From: Psychrobacter sp. LV10R520-6
GTDB lineage: Bacteria; Pseudomonadota; Gammaproteobacteria; Pseudomonadales; Moraxellaceae
Reading direction: 5' to 3'
Assembly: GCF_900182925.1 (NCBI RefSeq)
Contig: NZ_LT900024.1
Span: 868,001-932,000, forward strand
Length of the DNA stretch: 64,000 nt
In this document: piece after piece, positions 27,515-39,900 of the stretch
Position numbering within the stretch: position 1 is the first letter of the stretch
Layout of the letters: each line of letters starts with the position of its first letter
Program-made: the position numbers and the translations under genes
The notes under the pieces: model-generated
What the model was told of the DNA's origin: nothing
The model's input: the letters and a program-made list of their open reading frames with translations, nothing else
Databases searched by the model: none

Positions 27515-28409
27515 AATCCTATTTAAAGGTGAGCAAGGATAAGTAAGTGTCTGGGAGACACTTACCCGCAGCGCAAGGCGAAAAGCTATGCTTTGAGTAT
27601 GAACTGCGCCCCTAAAATTGGCATGCAATTTTTTAACGGTGCTCATAAGTCACCTGAGCGGTGTCTTTTTTCTATCAAATTTACGTCAATATTCCAGTTA
27701 TTAGCAAATCCTATTTAAAGGTGAGCAAGGATAAGTAAGTGTCTGGGAGACACTTACCTGCAGCGCAAGGCGAAAAGCTATGCTTTGAGTATGAACTGCG
27801 CACCTAAAATTGGCATGCAATTTTTTAACGGTGCTCATAAGTCACCTGAGCGGTGTCTTTTTTCTATCAAATTTACGTCAATATTCTAGCTTTTAGCCAA
27901 TCCTATTTAAAGGTGAGCAAGGATAAGTAAGTGTCTGGGAGACACTTACCTGTAGCGCAAGGCGAAAAGCTATGCTTTGAGTATGAACTGCGCATCTAAA
28001 ATTGGCATGCAATTTTTTAACGATGCTCATAAGTCACCTGAGCGGTGTGTTTTCTCTATCAAATTTACGTCAATATTCTAGCTTTTAGCCAATCCTATTT
28101 AAAGGTGAGCAAGGATAAGTAAGTGTCTGGGAGACACTTACCTGTAGCGCAAGGCGAAAAGCTATGCTTTGAGTATGAACTGCGCATCTAAAATTGGCAT
28201 GCAATTTTTTAACGGTGCTCATAAGTCACCTGAGCGGTGTGTTTTCTCTATCAAATTTACGTCAATATTCTAGCTTTTAGCCAATCCTATTTAAAGGTGA
28301 GCAAGGATAAGTAAGTGTCTGGGAGACACTTACCTGTAGCGCAAGGCGAAAAGCTATGCTTTGAGTATGAACTGCGCATCTAAAATTGGCATGCAATTTT
28401 TTAACGGTG
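27515..28409. repeat. Five tandem 192-bp units at the distal end of the CRISPR array
   Basis: Near-identical units start at 27515, 27707, 27899, 28091 and 28283, an exact 192-bp period. Each contains a perfect 10-bp inverted repeat around GGG (for example 27543-27552 with 27556-27565) and an AAATTGGCATGCAATTT near-palindrome. Each ends with an 18-bp piece of the CRISPR repeat (TAAGTCACCTGAGCGGTG). In units 1-4 this piece runs on into the next unit. In unit 5 it becomes the first array repeat at 28410. No coding sequence is apparent. The units look like an amplified array trailer, probably expanded by recombination between the truncated repeats. Confidence 0.85.
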
Positions 28410-31400
28410 CTCATAAGTCACCTGAGCGGTGATGAAGACGAGCGCGGTCAATATCTTTACGATGAGACATTTCTAAGTCACCTGAGCGGTGATGAAGTAG
28501 AAGTGATGATTAGAGAGCGCGAAGTTATATTTCTAAGTCACCTGAGCGGTGAGGAAGCGCCCCTCATCTCTAAACCATCGGACTGAATATTTCTAAGTCA
28601 CCTGAGCGGTGAGGAAGATGTCTAATGATCTCATGGATTTTAGCGTTGATTTCTAAGTCACCTGAGCGGTGAGGAAGACAATATAAGCCATAATTCTCTC
28701 GCTCCGCATATTTCTAAGTCACCTGAGCGGTGAGGAAGCGTCCGAACCTGATGTTAATGTCGCGCTACTTTTTCTAAGTCACCTGAGCGGTGATGAAGAA
28801 AGCTGATAGTCGTGCGACCTATAGCAACAATTTCTAAGTCACCTGAGCGGTGATGAAGCAGATGTGCCAAATGATAAAGGTTGGATTGGTTTTCTAAGTC
28901 ACCTGAGCGGTGATGAAGGATTGTTTGACGTATTTATGACATATAACGCATTTCTAAGTCACCTGAGCGGTGATGAAGTTCTTTAATCACTTGATACTCG
29001 CTGCTTGCTTTTTCTAAGTCACCTGAGCGGTGATGAAGATTCAACTGGCTAAAAAGGTTGCAACATCACAATTTCTAAGTCACCTGAGCGGTGAGGAAGA
29101 TAACGACACCTTAAATACGCTTCACCAATTATTTCTAAGTCACCTGAGCGGTGAGGAAGCGTTCTAGCTGATCGTGAAGATGGCCATTTAATTTCTAAGT
29201 CACCTGAGCGGTGAGGAAGAACCATAAGTATCTGACCGTCCTCAATAGTAGTTTCTAAGTCACCTGAGCGGTGAGGAAGGTGACATTAAGCCGGACGGCT
29301 CAGTAAAAATATTTCTAAGTCACCTGAGCGGTGAGGAAGTTAGCGTTGCAGTTGATGACAAAGAAATGACATTTCTAAGTCACCTGAGCGGTGAGGAAGC
29401 AGCTCACGCATGTAATAGATTTCAGTCTTACTTTCTAAGTCACCTGAGCGGTGATGAAGTAGTGCGACCGTCTTCTAAGTCTACTCGATACTTTCTAAGT
29501 CACCTGAGCGGTGATGAAGTAACCAGTTTTCCTTTGATTGATACATCAAGTTTTCTAAGTCACCTGAGCGGTGATGAAGAATTAGCTAATAATTGCAGGT
29601 ATTCAAGTTTCTTTCTAAGTCACCTGAGCGGTGATGAAGCCTTGCAATTAAATTCTTCAAGGCTGGACCAATTTCTAAGTCACCTGAGCGGTGATGAAGT
29701 AAATATCTGTATAATAAGAATCAAGCAATACTTTCTAAGTCACCTGAGCGGTGATGAAGGGGATAGGTGTGACCGCTGTGTTTGACGCAGTTTTCTAAGT
29801 CACCTGAGCGGTGATGAAGTAAATGATGCCGATATATTTTTACCTGACAATTTTCTAAGTCACCTGAGCGGTGATGAAGAAGAAAGTAAGAAAACTTACC
29901 TATTTTTTAGTATTTCTAAGTCACCTGAGCGGTGATGAAGGGTTCAGCGACAAGCACTACAGATAATTATTTTTTCTAAGTCACCTGAGCGGTGATGAAG
30001 ATAACACATCGACAATCATGTACTCGCAGATTTTTCTAAGTCACCTGAGCGGTGATGAAGTAACTATAACTCCGTACGACCCAACACAGTTTTTTCTAAG
30101 TCACCTGAGCGGTGATGAAGAACCAGTCATTACTTTTGCGCTCAGTGTTTTTTTTCTAAGTCACCTGAGCGGTGATGAAGATGTTGAGTTACTATCTGTT
30201 ATAACGCCTAACTTTCTAAGTCACCTGAGCGGTGATGAAGACAGGCTTTTAGCAATGGGTTTGAAAGTTTGGTTTCTAAGTCACCTGAGCGGTGATGAAG
30301 GCCTTGATTGCGTCCCTTGTTGCGTCTGTCGCTTTCTAAGTCACCTGAGCGGTGATGAAGTTGAAAACTTAGCTATACAGATGACAGAAACATTTCTAAG
30401 TCACCTGAGCGGTGATGAAGTAACAATAACTTGATCCGCGACCGTTGGAATATTTCTAAGTCACCTGAGCGGTGATGAAGCGTCCCTCTTTCTTACAGCG
30501 TCCGACCATGTTTTTCTAAGTCACCTGAGCGGTGATGAAGGGGTCACTGTTGATCAACCAAGCATCGCATAATTTCTAAGTCACCTGAGCGGTGATGAAG
30601 TAAGAGCTGACAAATTCATCGCTCGCCCTTTTTTTCTAAGTCGCCTGAGCGGTGATGAAGGATTCAATAACTTCTTGTTCAATATCACTGACTTTCTAAG
30701 TCACCTGAGCGGTGATGAAGAACCTGCTCGATCTCAGCAAGTATGCTATCGATTTCTAAGTCACCTGAGCGGTGATGAAGCATTTGACCATTTAAGCGTC
30801 AACAACTCAATCTTTCTAAGTCACCTGAGCGGTGATGAAGATTTTATACCTTATATTATTATATACTTATGCTTTTCTAAGTCACCTGAGCGGTGATGAA
30901 GTAATAAACGATTTAACCCCTCGATAACCAATATTTCTAAGTCACCTGAGCGGTGATGAAGGATGCTACTAACGAACAATATCTAGAATGGCTTTTCTAA
31001 GTCACCTGAGCGGTGATGAAGTACGATGGATCAATAAATCCTAAACGTGCTGATTTCTAAGTCACCTGAGCGGTGATGAAGGATTAGCTCAATATCACGG
31101 CACACATTGTCATTTTCTAAGTCACCTGAGCGGTGATGAAGAGTATTAAAGCTCTAGGTATTACCATAACAGGTTTCTAAGTCACCTGAGCGGTGATGAA
31201 GCATCTGATTTTGTTAGCTCGACAATATGAGCATTTCTAAGTCACCTGAGCGGTGATGAAGTGCCATTAACTGAAAAATGGTCATAGCGGAGATTTCTAA
31301 GTCACCTGAGCGGTGATGAAGATTCTGTTGTTATGTAACCATCACCATCTTTATTTCTAAGTCACCTGAGCGGTGATGAAGGACCTTTGGTTGAGCCACC

Positions 31401-33837
31401 TGTGATTTGGCGATTTCTAAGTCACCTGAGCGGTGATGAAGCGTCCCTCTTTCTTACAGCGTCCGACCATGTTTTTCTAAGTCACCTGAGCGGTGATGAA
31501 GGCGCAGCTTGCTACTAAGTCTGGAATTACTCATTTCTAAGTCACCTGAGCGGTGATGAAGCCTGGCGATGGTTCAAGCCCATCGTGCGCATTTTTCTAA
31601 GTCACCTGAGCGGTGATGAAGAACTAGATCACATCATCAACGTTGCGCGCGGTTTTCTAAGTCACCTGAGCGGTGATGAAGAACTCATCAGCCAGTTGGT
31701 TTTCAACAATTAATTTCTAAGTCACCTGAGCGGTGATGAAGTGCCATTAACTGAAAAATGGTCATAGCGGAGATTTCTAAGTCACCTGAGCGGTGATGAA
31801 GGATGATGGCATCGAGATATCTATAATTCAGTGTTTCTAAGTCACCTGAGCGGTGATGAAGACTGCTATCTTCGCGGTCACTGCTTTTTTTGTTTTCTAA
31901 GTCACCTGAGCGGTGATGAAGTTGTTAAGCTGATGCGTCATGTTGAACGAGCCTTTCTAAGTCACCTGAGCGGTGATGAAGGATGTTAGCTGGTGCAACT
32001 AAAATGTGGCAAATTTCTAAGTCACCTGAGCGGTGATGAAGGCGGCCATTAGTGCTTGGTGGTCAGATCTGATTTTCTAAGTCACCTGAGCGGTGATGAA
32101 GTTCGTTCTGACATAGTTCTTCATGGGCTTTAATTTCTAAGTCACCTGAGCGGTGATGAAGGAGTCTGCATAAATTTTGGCTTCCTGCTTAGCTTTCTAA
32201 GTCACCTGAGCGGTGATGAAGTAATGCTAAGCGCTAAAGGTGTGACTATAGAATTTCTAAGTCACCTGAGCGGTGATGAAGATCAAGCCATAGTCAGCAA
32301 GATTATCGCCTGTATTTCTAAGTCACCTGAGCGGTGATGAAGTCTGCAATATCAGCAGGAATAAAGGCTGAGTGTTTCTAAGTCACCTGAGCGGTGATGA
32401 AGGTATCGCAATCTGAAATGACTTTCTATCTGGATTTCTAAGTCACCTGAGCGGTGATGAAGAGTATGAGAGTGAGCTAGAGATAATTATCAGATTTCTA
32501 AGTCACCTGAGCGGTGATGAAGAATAAGACTGTATTAACACCAATCTCATTACTTTTCTAAGTCACCTGAGCGGTGATGAAGACTTTGAAGGCGTCGAAT
32601 GGGATATTCGCTACTTTCTAAGTCACCTGAGCGGTGATGAAGTATTCTGTGCAAGAGACCGCTTGTTCTTAGCATTTCTAAGTCACCTGAGCGGTGATGA
32701 AGATAAAAAAGAATGGAACGATAAAGCCGGAATGTTTTCTAAGTCACCTGAGCGGTGATGAAGGTCTGAGTAAGCACTGAATGGCTGTGGTTTGCTTTCT
32801 AAGTCACCTGAGCGGTGATGAAGTTGACTCAGCATCATCGTAAGTGGTTTCGATATTTCTAAGTCACCTGAGCGGTGATGAAGAAAGATAAAATTTATAG
32901 AGTAAATGGCGAGATTTTCTAAGTCACCTGAGCGGTGATGAAGCAGACACTTGATGACATGATGGCGGAGCTGCATTTCTAAGTCACCTGAGCGGTGATG
33001 AAGAGTCGGAAGACGAGCAAGGCGACCCGTTCGCATTTCTAAGTCACCTGAGCGGTGATGAAGACAGTCGTTAGCGGGTTCGGGAAATACATCAGTTTCT
33101 AAGTCACCTGAGCGGTGATGAAGGCGTTTTCAAATACGTTTTCACTGGATTTTTATTTCTAAGTCACCTGAGCGGTGATGAAGCTTCAACATAGTCATCA
33201 ATCTGAAACTTAGAATTTCTAAGTCACCTGAGCGGTGATGAAGTTATCAATAACTTTACCTTGACTGTCTTTGTTTTTCTAAGTCACCTGAGCGGTGATG
33301 AAGAGTGATAAACACCGGTACCGGAATCGGTAGTATTTCTAAGTCACCTGAGCGGTGATGAAGGCGTCAATAGCATTAGACTTCTCACGCTTCTTTTTCT
33401 AAGTCACCTGAGCGGTGATGAAGAAGGGAAGCGTCTTAATATGTGCCCGCTTGCGTTTCTAAGTCACCTGAGCGGTGATGAAGACTACCGCCTACAAAAT
33501 GGCAGTTTTGGCACTTTTCTAAGTCACCTGAGCGGTGATGAAGTGGGTGTCTCTGGAGGGTATCGCGTACGGTACTTTCTAAGTCACCTGAGCGGTGATG
33601 AAGTTAAATTAGTGCGGACGTCTGGAGACTCGAATTTTCTAAGTCACCTGAGCGGTGATGAAGGTTACGCCCTCTAGTAACGCCGCCGCAAAGGTTTTCT
33701 AAGTCACCTGAGCGGTGATGAAGAGACGGGTAAGGTAAAACTGTATGACGATCAGTTTCTAAGTCACCTGAGCGGTGATGAAGGTGGTTTGTGGTAACTT
33801 AATTTACGACCACTTTTTCTAAGTCACCTGAGCGGTG
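28410..33837 (-). CRISPR. Type I-F CRISPR array, distal block (91 repeats, 90 spacers)
   Basis: Repeats of 28 bp alternate with 32-33-bp spacers. In crRNA orientation (minus strand) the repeat has the I-F stem-loop TCACC-GCTCA-GGTGA and ends in the 8-nt handle CTTAGAAA. The first copy (28410-28437) is degenerate at its handle end and the last (33816-33837) is cut to 22 bp by the embedded trailer fragment. A single-base variant (GAGGAAG instead of GATGAAG) occurs in two blocks near the distal end. One repeat at 30634-30661 has a stem mismatch. This is the leader-distal, oldest part. The count was made by following the 60-bp period by hand. Confidence 0.97.
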
Positions 33838-33941
33838 TGTTTTCTCTATCAAATTTACGTCAATATTCCAGCTATTAGCAAATACTATTTAAAGGATTTA
33901 CTCTTGCGCATCTAAAATTGGCATGCAATTTTTTAACGATG
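33838..33941. repeat. Trailer-unit fragment embedded within the array
   Basis: About 104 bp between two truncated repeats match the 192-bp distal units: TTTTCTCTATCAAATTTACG, ATTAGCAAATACTATTTAAAG, then CTAAAATTGGCATGCAATTT. The central part with the perfect inverted repeat is missing. It divides the array in two and shows that the right-hand block once ended in its own trailer. Confidence 0.88.
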
Positions 33942-36900
33942 CTCATAAGTCACCTGAGCGGTGATGAAGGCGGACTCACCTGCTATTAGTGCTAACTGAT
34001 TTTTCTAAGTCACCTGAGCGGTGATGAAGGTGTAGATACACCTGCTGGGGATTATGCGCTATTTCTAAGTCACCTGAGCGGTGATGAAGTGTTAGGCTTA
34101 CCTTTTTTTTCATGCTTGATATTTCTAAGTCACCTGAGCGGTGATGAAGATTGGTGATTGCACTCAAAAGCAACGCAGCAATTTCTAAGTCACCTGAGCG
34201 GTGATGAAGAGTCGTAACCAAAGTTAATATTATACGTGTTATTTCTAAGTCACCTGAGCGGTGATGAAGAAAAACTAGTAGCACTTGATGTATCAACCAA
34301 ATTTCTAAGTCACCTGAGCGGTGATGAAGCAAAGATACTAAGATACCATCTATGCTCTCTTTTTCTAAGTCACCTGAGCGGTGATGAAGTGATAAAGTCA
34401 TTGAAATTAGTTTTAGCGGGTTTTCTAAGTCACCTGAGCGGTGATGAAGGTGTGCAATGGTAGGTGATTATAACAAGTACGTTTCTAAGTCACCTGAGCG
34501 GTGATGAAGACGCTTTATCAAATGCAAAGAATGGATTTGAATTTCTAAGTCACCTGAGCGGTGATGAAGGTAGTGATGGATAAGAATGGCAAGCCTAGCG
34601 ATTTCTAAGTCACCTGAGCGGTGATGAAGATTTAATAGCTCGCCCATTTTTATCTACCTTTTTTCTAAGTCACCTGAGCGGTGATGAAGGCTATGTTGTG
34701 AGCATTACCGACACGCTCATATTTCTAAGTCACCTGAGCGGTGATGAAGTGCTTCATAGTGAAGGCATAAAACAAGCTGAGTTTCTAAGTCACCTGAGCG
34801 GTGATGAAGACTATACCAGCCTCACAAGAAGCAATGTTTGATTTCTAAGTCACCTGAGCGGTGATGAAGAAGGTTCGCAAGAATGGCTAGACGCTCGATT
34901 ATTTCTAAGTCACCTGAGCGGTGATGAAGTGACAGTATAATATATATAGACTAATATATACTTTCTAAGTCACCTGAGCGGTGATGAAGATTGTGACCAG
35001 CAAGTCAGTGACGGTCAAGGCTTTCTAAGTCACCTGAGCGGTGATGAAGTTTGGTATTAACAACACGCGAACAGCATGGCATTTCTAAGTCACCTGAGCG
35101 GTGATGAAGGCTGATTGTCCTAGGGTGGTAGTGATTGGTACTTTCTAAGTCACCTGAGCGGTGATGAAGTAAAGCAAAAGCTGCTAATTCAATACAAGAT
35201 ATTTCTAAGTCACCTGAGCGGTGATGAAGGTCTTTCGTAATCCGCCTGTATTTTACCTAAATTTCTAAGTCACCTGAGCGGTGATGAAGGTCAATGCAGC
35301 TTCAATATCCCCGACAGTATCTTTCTAAGTCACCTGAGCGGTGATGAAGTAGGTTGACAGCGCACTCGTTAGATACCTCAATTTCTAAGTCACCTGAGCG
35401 GTGATGAAGCGGATTGCCATCAGCAAAGTTGGCAGCGTCTATTTCTAAGTCACCTGAGCGGTGATGAAGATGAGAAGTATAACGCAAGCGGTTACGGCAA
35501 ATTTCTAAGTCACCTGAGCGGTGATGAAGTGCTACGCCACCGACCCACAGCGGTGTGAGCATTTCTAAGTCACCTGAGCGGTGATGAAGATATCAAAGCG
35601 TTTGCAAACTCATAAACATAATTTCTAAGTCACCTGAGCGGTGATGAAGGTGTAAAGCCACATTGTATCCCGCCGCGTCCATTTCTAAGTCACCTGAGCG
35701 GTGATGAAGGGCAACAATAGCGACTATAAGCGCGGTCCCAATTTCTAAGTCACCTGAGCGGTGATGAAGGAGTCCGTGCCTTTAGACAGCGCGTCTATAA
35801 TTTTCTAAGTCACCTGAGCGGTGATGAAGGGGGGAAAGAAGTCATGAAACTCAGCTACATGTTTCTAAGTCACCTGAGCGGTGATGAAGCTGTTAATCTC
35901 CGGTTTATTACCACTAAAAGCTTTCTAAGTCACCTGAGCGGTGATGAAGGCTACAGGACGCGGCGCACGCTGCGGTTATGATTTCTAAGTCACCTGAGCG
36001 GTGATGAAGACGACCTGGAGCGCCAGCTATTGGTTAACAGCTTTCTAAGTCACCTGAGCGGTGATGAAGTCTATGCCCATATAATCAAAAAGGGGCTTGT
36101 ATTTCTAAGTCACCTGAGCGGTGATGAAGCACTCATAGGGACTTCAACACCAACCTCAACATTTCTAAGTCACCTGAGCGGTGATGAAGGTCAGTGCCCT
36201 GTATTGCCGTCTTTTTCTATCTTTCTAAGTCACCTGAGCGGTGATGAAGCGGCTGGTCTGCGAATATCGCTTGAGTGAGCTTTTCTAAGTCACCTGAGCG
36301 GTGATGAAGTTACGTGTTGATATAAAGCAAGCTAACAAAGATTTCTAAGTCACCTGAGCGGTGATGAAGATATTATGAATGGGACAGAGCCACCGCAAGA
36401 ATTTCTAAGTCACCTGAGCGGTGATGAAGGGCACTCAAGTACGGCAAGCTTGATGAAACTTTTTCTAAGTCACCTGAGCGGTGATGAAGACATCAAAAAC
36501 ACAATGCCGATTGCGATCACTTTTCTAAGTCACCTGAGCGGTGATGAAGTTCAAACAACTCTTTTTTGTCATCGACCGAATTTTCTAAGTCACCTGAGCG
36601 GTGATGAAGCAGTCGAGCCGATAGCAGAGCCGACACCCACCTTTCTAAGTCACCTGAGCGGTGATGAAGTTACATTAAGCGCGAAGTAAAGGTTACACAC
36701 TTTTCTAAGTCACCTGAGCGGTGATGAAGGTAGAACTTAAGTCAGCCACAGGAACAGTGGATTTCTAAGTCACCTGAGCGGTGATGAAGCGCAAGAACTT
36801 AACAAGCGGTTAGTAACACTATTTCTAAGTCACCTGAGCGGTGATGAAGAACTGTCTTGATCCTTCCTCTAAAATGAGGTTTCTAAGTCACCTGAGCGGT

Positions 36901-39900
36901 GATGAAGCGTTATTTGGCTGACTCTCCATGCGTTTATCATTTCTAAGTCACCTGAGCGGTGATGAAGTCAAGCGGTTGGAAGTCATAATTAACCTGGGTT
37001 TTCTAAGTCACCTGAGCGGTGATGAAGATCACTAAAAATTTGTACTTGAAGAAATGGTGTTTCTAAGTCACCTGAGCGGTGATGAAGCCCAAGCCGCTGT
37101 TGCACCAGTAGCCATACCTTTTCTAAGTCACCTGAGCGGTGATGAAGGTTGCAGCAATGTGATGTGGCTTTCATTATCAGTTTCTAAGTCACCTGAGCGG
37201 TGATGAAGCGCAGATTTGAGCAAACAGCCGCTAACATGATTTTCTAAGTCACCTGAGCGGTGATGAAGACATCAGTCCATTTGATATTGCCAAGTCTCAA
37301 TTTCTAAGTCACCTGAGCGGTGATGAAGGCAAATGTGTGACTCAGTAAAAGTAATTAAGTTTTCTAAGTCACCTGAGCGGTGATGAAGGCATAATCTATG
37401 TGCCTTTGCTTCTCTACAATTTTCTAAGTCACCTGAGCGGTGATGAAGACGCATCGGTAATCGACGGTTTACGCCAAGTATTTCTAAGTCACCTGAGCGG
37501 TGATGAAGAATTAGGCCGCCCGCTTGTATATGCTCGAAAATTTCTAAGTCACCTGAGCGGTGATGAAGTTTAGGTGGGCTTTTTTACGTTTTGGCTTACA
37601 TTTCTAAGTCACCTGAGCGGTGATGAAGGATCACCGCCCCTATGAACAAAGACGGCAGCCTTTCTAAGTCACCTGAGCGGTGATGAAGTTGAAGTGGGTT
37701 TGGTTTGCGAGATTGAAGGATTTCTAAGTCACCTGAGCGGTGATGAAGTTTTTATTGATAGTCTTATTCGTAGGCTTAGTTTTCTAAGTCACCTGAGCGG
37801 TGATGAAGTATCACTCTCATTTTGATAACGAGCCGATAACTTTCTAAGTCACCTGAGCGGTGATGAAGCTAGCTATTGTCACCACTAATAATAACGAGAA
37901 TTTCTAAGTCACCTGAGCGGTGATGAAGTAGTTTTAATGCTATTGCTAGCTGTTAATGCTTTTCTAAGTCACCTGAGCGGTGATGAAGGACAGTGATACT
38001 ATAGAATACTATCAAAGCATTTTCTAAGTCACCTGAGCGGTGATGAAGGTGCAAGCCCTGATAGATTGATAGGCGCTGATTTTCTAAGTCACCTGAGCGG
38101 TGATGAAGGCTTGGTTTTCTGTTCGGTCTTTTCTTCAGCATTTCTAAGTCACCTGAGCGGTGATGAAGTTAGCAGACGCTGAGGAAGAAGACGAACAGAT
38201 TTTCTAAGTCACCTGAGCGGTGATGAAGTTGGGCTTGTGTTTTTGCTGGCGTCAGCACTTTTTCTAAGTCACCTGAGCGGTGATGAAGCCTTATCGCTCT
38301 TAACCCACTCTTCGCGCTGATTTCTAAGTCACCTGAGCGGTGATGAAGCTTCCGCTTTACCGACATACTCGCTATCATGCTTTCTAAGTCACCTGAGCGG
38401 TGATGAAGTCAGTAAGTCAGTGGTGAGTAAGTATGAGTATTTTCTAAGTCACCTGAGCGGTGATGAAGCGGTGGTCGCATTACTAGGGCGGGATTTGTTG
38501 TTTCTAAGTCACCTGAGCGGTGATGAAGGCATGGGCGGTGAGCATGAGTGATATTGACATTTTCTAAGTCACCTGAGCGGTGATGAAGCGGCTGCCTAAC
38601 TTCATTTTGTAATGCTTGTATTTCTAAGTCACCTGAGCGGTGATGAAGCACAACAAGCCTTTAGGTGTCATCGTCCGACTTTTCTAAGTCACCTGAGCGG
38701 TGATGAAGACTCGTTATATGTTTTCGTATATTTTGTCCAGTTTCTAAGTCACCTGAGCGGTGATGAAGCCAAGCATTCCTGAACCAACGCTAATCATTGA
38801 TTTCTAAGTCACCTGAGCGGTGATGAAGATCAAACGGGTTAATAAAATCAGTGTGAGCTATTTCTAAGTCACCTGAGCGGTGATGAAGAAACAGCTTGTG
38901 AATGTCATAATCTTTCTGCGTTTCTAAGTCACCTGAGCGGTGATGAAGCTATTGGCCGATATGGGCAGCGCAATCGAGATTTTCTAAGTCACCTGAGCGG
39001 TGATGAAGTTGGGGACAGCCGTATCAACTGGGACGCCCTATTTCTAAGTCACCTGAGCGGTGATGAAGAGGTTCCATATTATTCTCCTAATTACCCAAAC
39101 TTTCTAAGTCACCTGAGCGGTGATGAAGACCCATTGCCTTTTTTTGTGTCTAAATTTTGATTTCTAAGTCACCTGAGCGGTGATGAAGCAAGGCTGGAAG
39201 TTTATGGCATGTTTGAAGCTTTTCTAAGTCACCTGAGCGGTGATGAAGCTCAAGAAGTTTGTATGCGTATTCCGGTAAATTTTCTAAGTCACCTGAGCGG
39301 TGATGAAGTGGGCGAGGTCACAGCGTGTTATTTTTGCATCTTTCTAAGTCACCTGAGCGGTGATGAAGACATGGAAGTGATGCTGTACTAACCCCCTAAT
39401 TTTCTAAGTCACCTGAGCGGTGATGAAGTTATGCGTCTTGGCTTGTCCAGAAAGGGGTTGTTTCTAAGTCACCTGAGCGGTGATGAAGGCTTTAAGGCAT
39501 ATTGACTTTTGCCATTCCTATTTCTAAGTCACCTGAGCGGTGATGAAGCCATTACTCCAGCGGAAGCTGGGCAAATCAGTTTTCTAAGTCACCTGAGCGG
39601 TGATGAAGCGCATGATGGTCGGGCTAAAGACCCTTCATTGTTTCTAAGTCACCTGAGCGGTGATGAAGGCCAAGTGATTGCCGCTGACGACTTTTTAACC
39701 TTTCTAAGTCACCTGAGCGGTGATGAAGTCCTATATTGAGCTGGGTAGCTGCTGGTAGTTTTTCTAAGTCACCTGAGCGGTGATGAAGTTGTGCGCTTGC
39801 TTGGCGTCCCCTGTCAGCTTTTTCTAAGTCACCTGAGCGGTGATGAAGCTTCGTTGCGCGGGCTTGGGTCAGGCAAGTAATTTCTAAGTCACCTGAGCGG

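Noticed and set aside
27543-27565. 192-bp units as integron attC sites
   Set aside because: They contain a strong hairpin but lack the paired core sites of attC, and no integrase is nearby.
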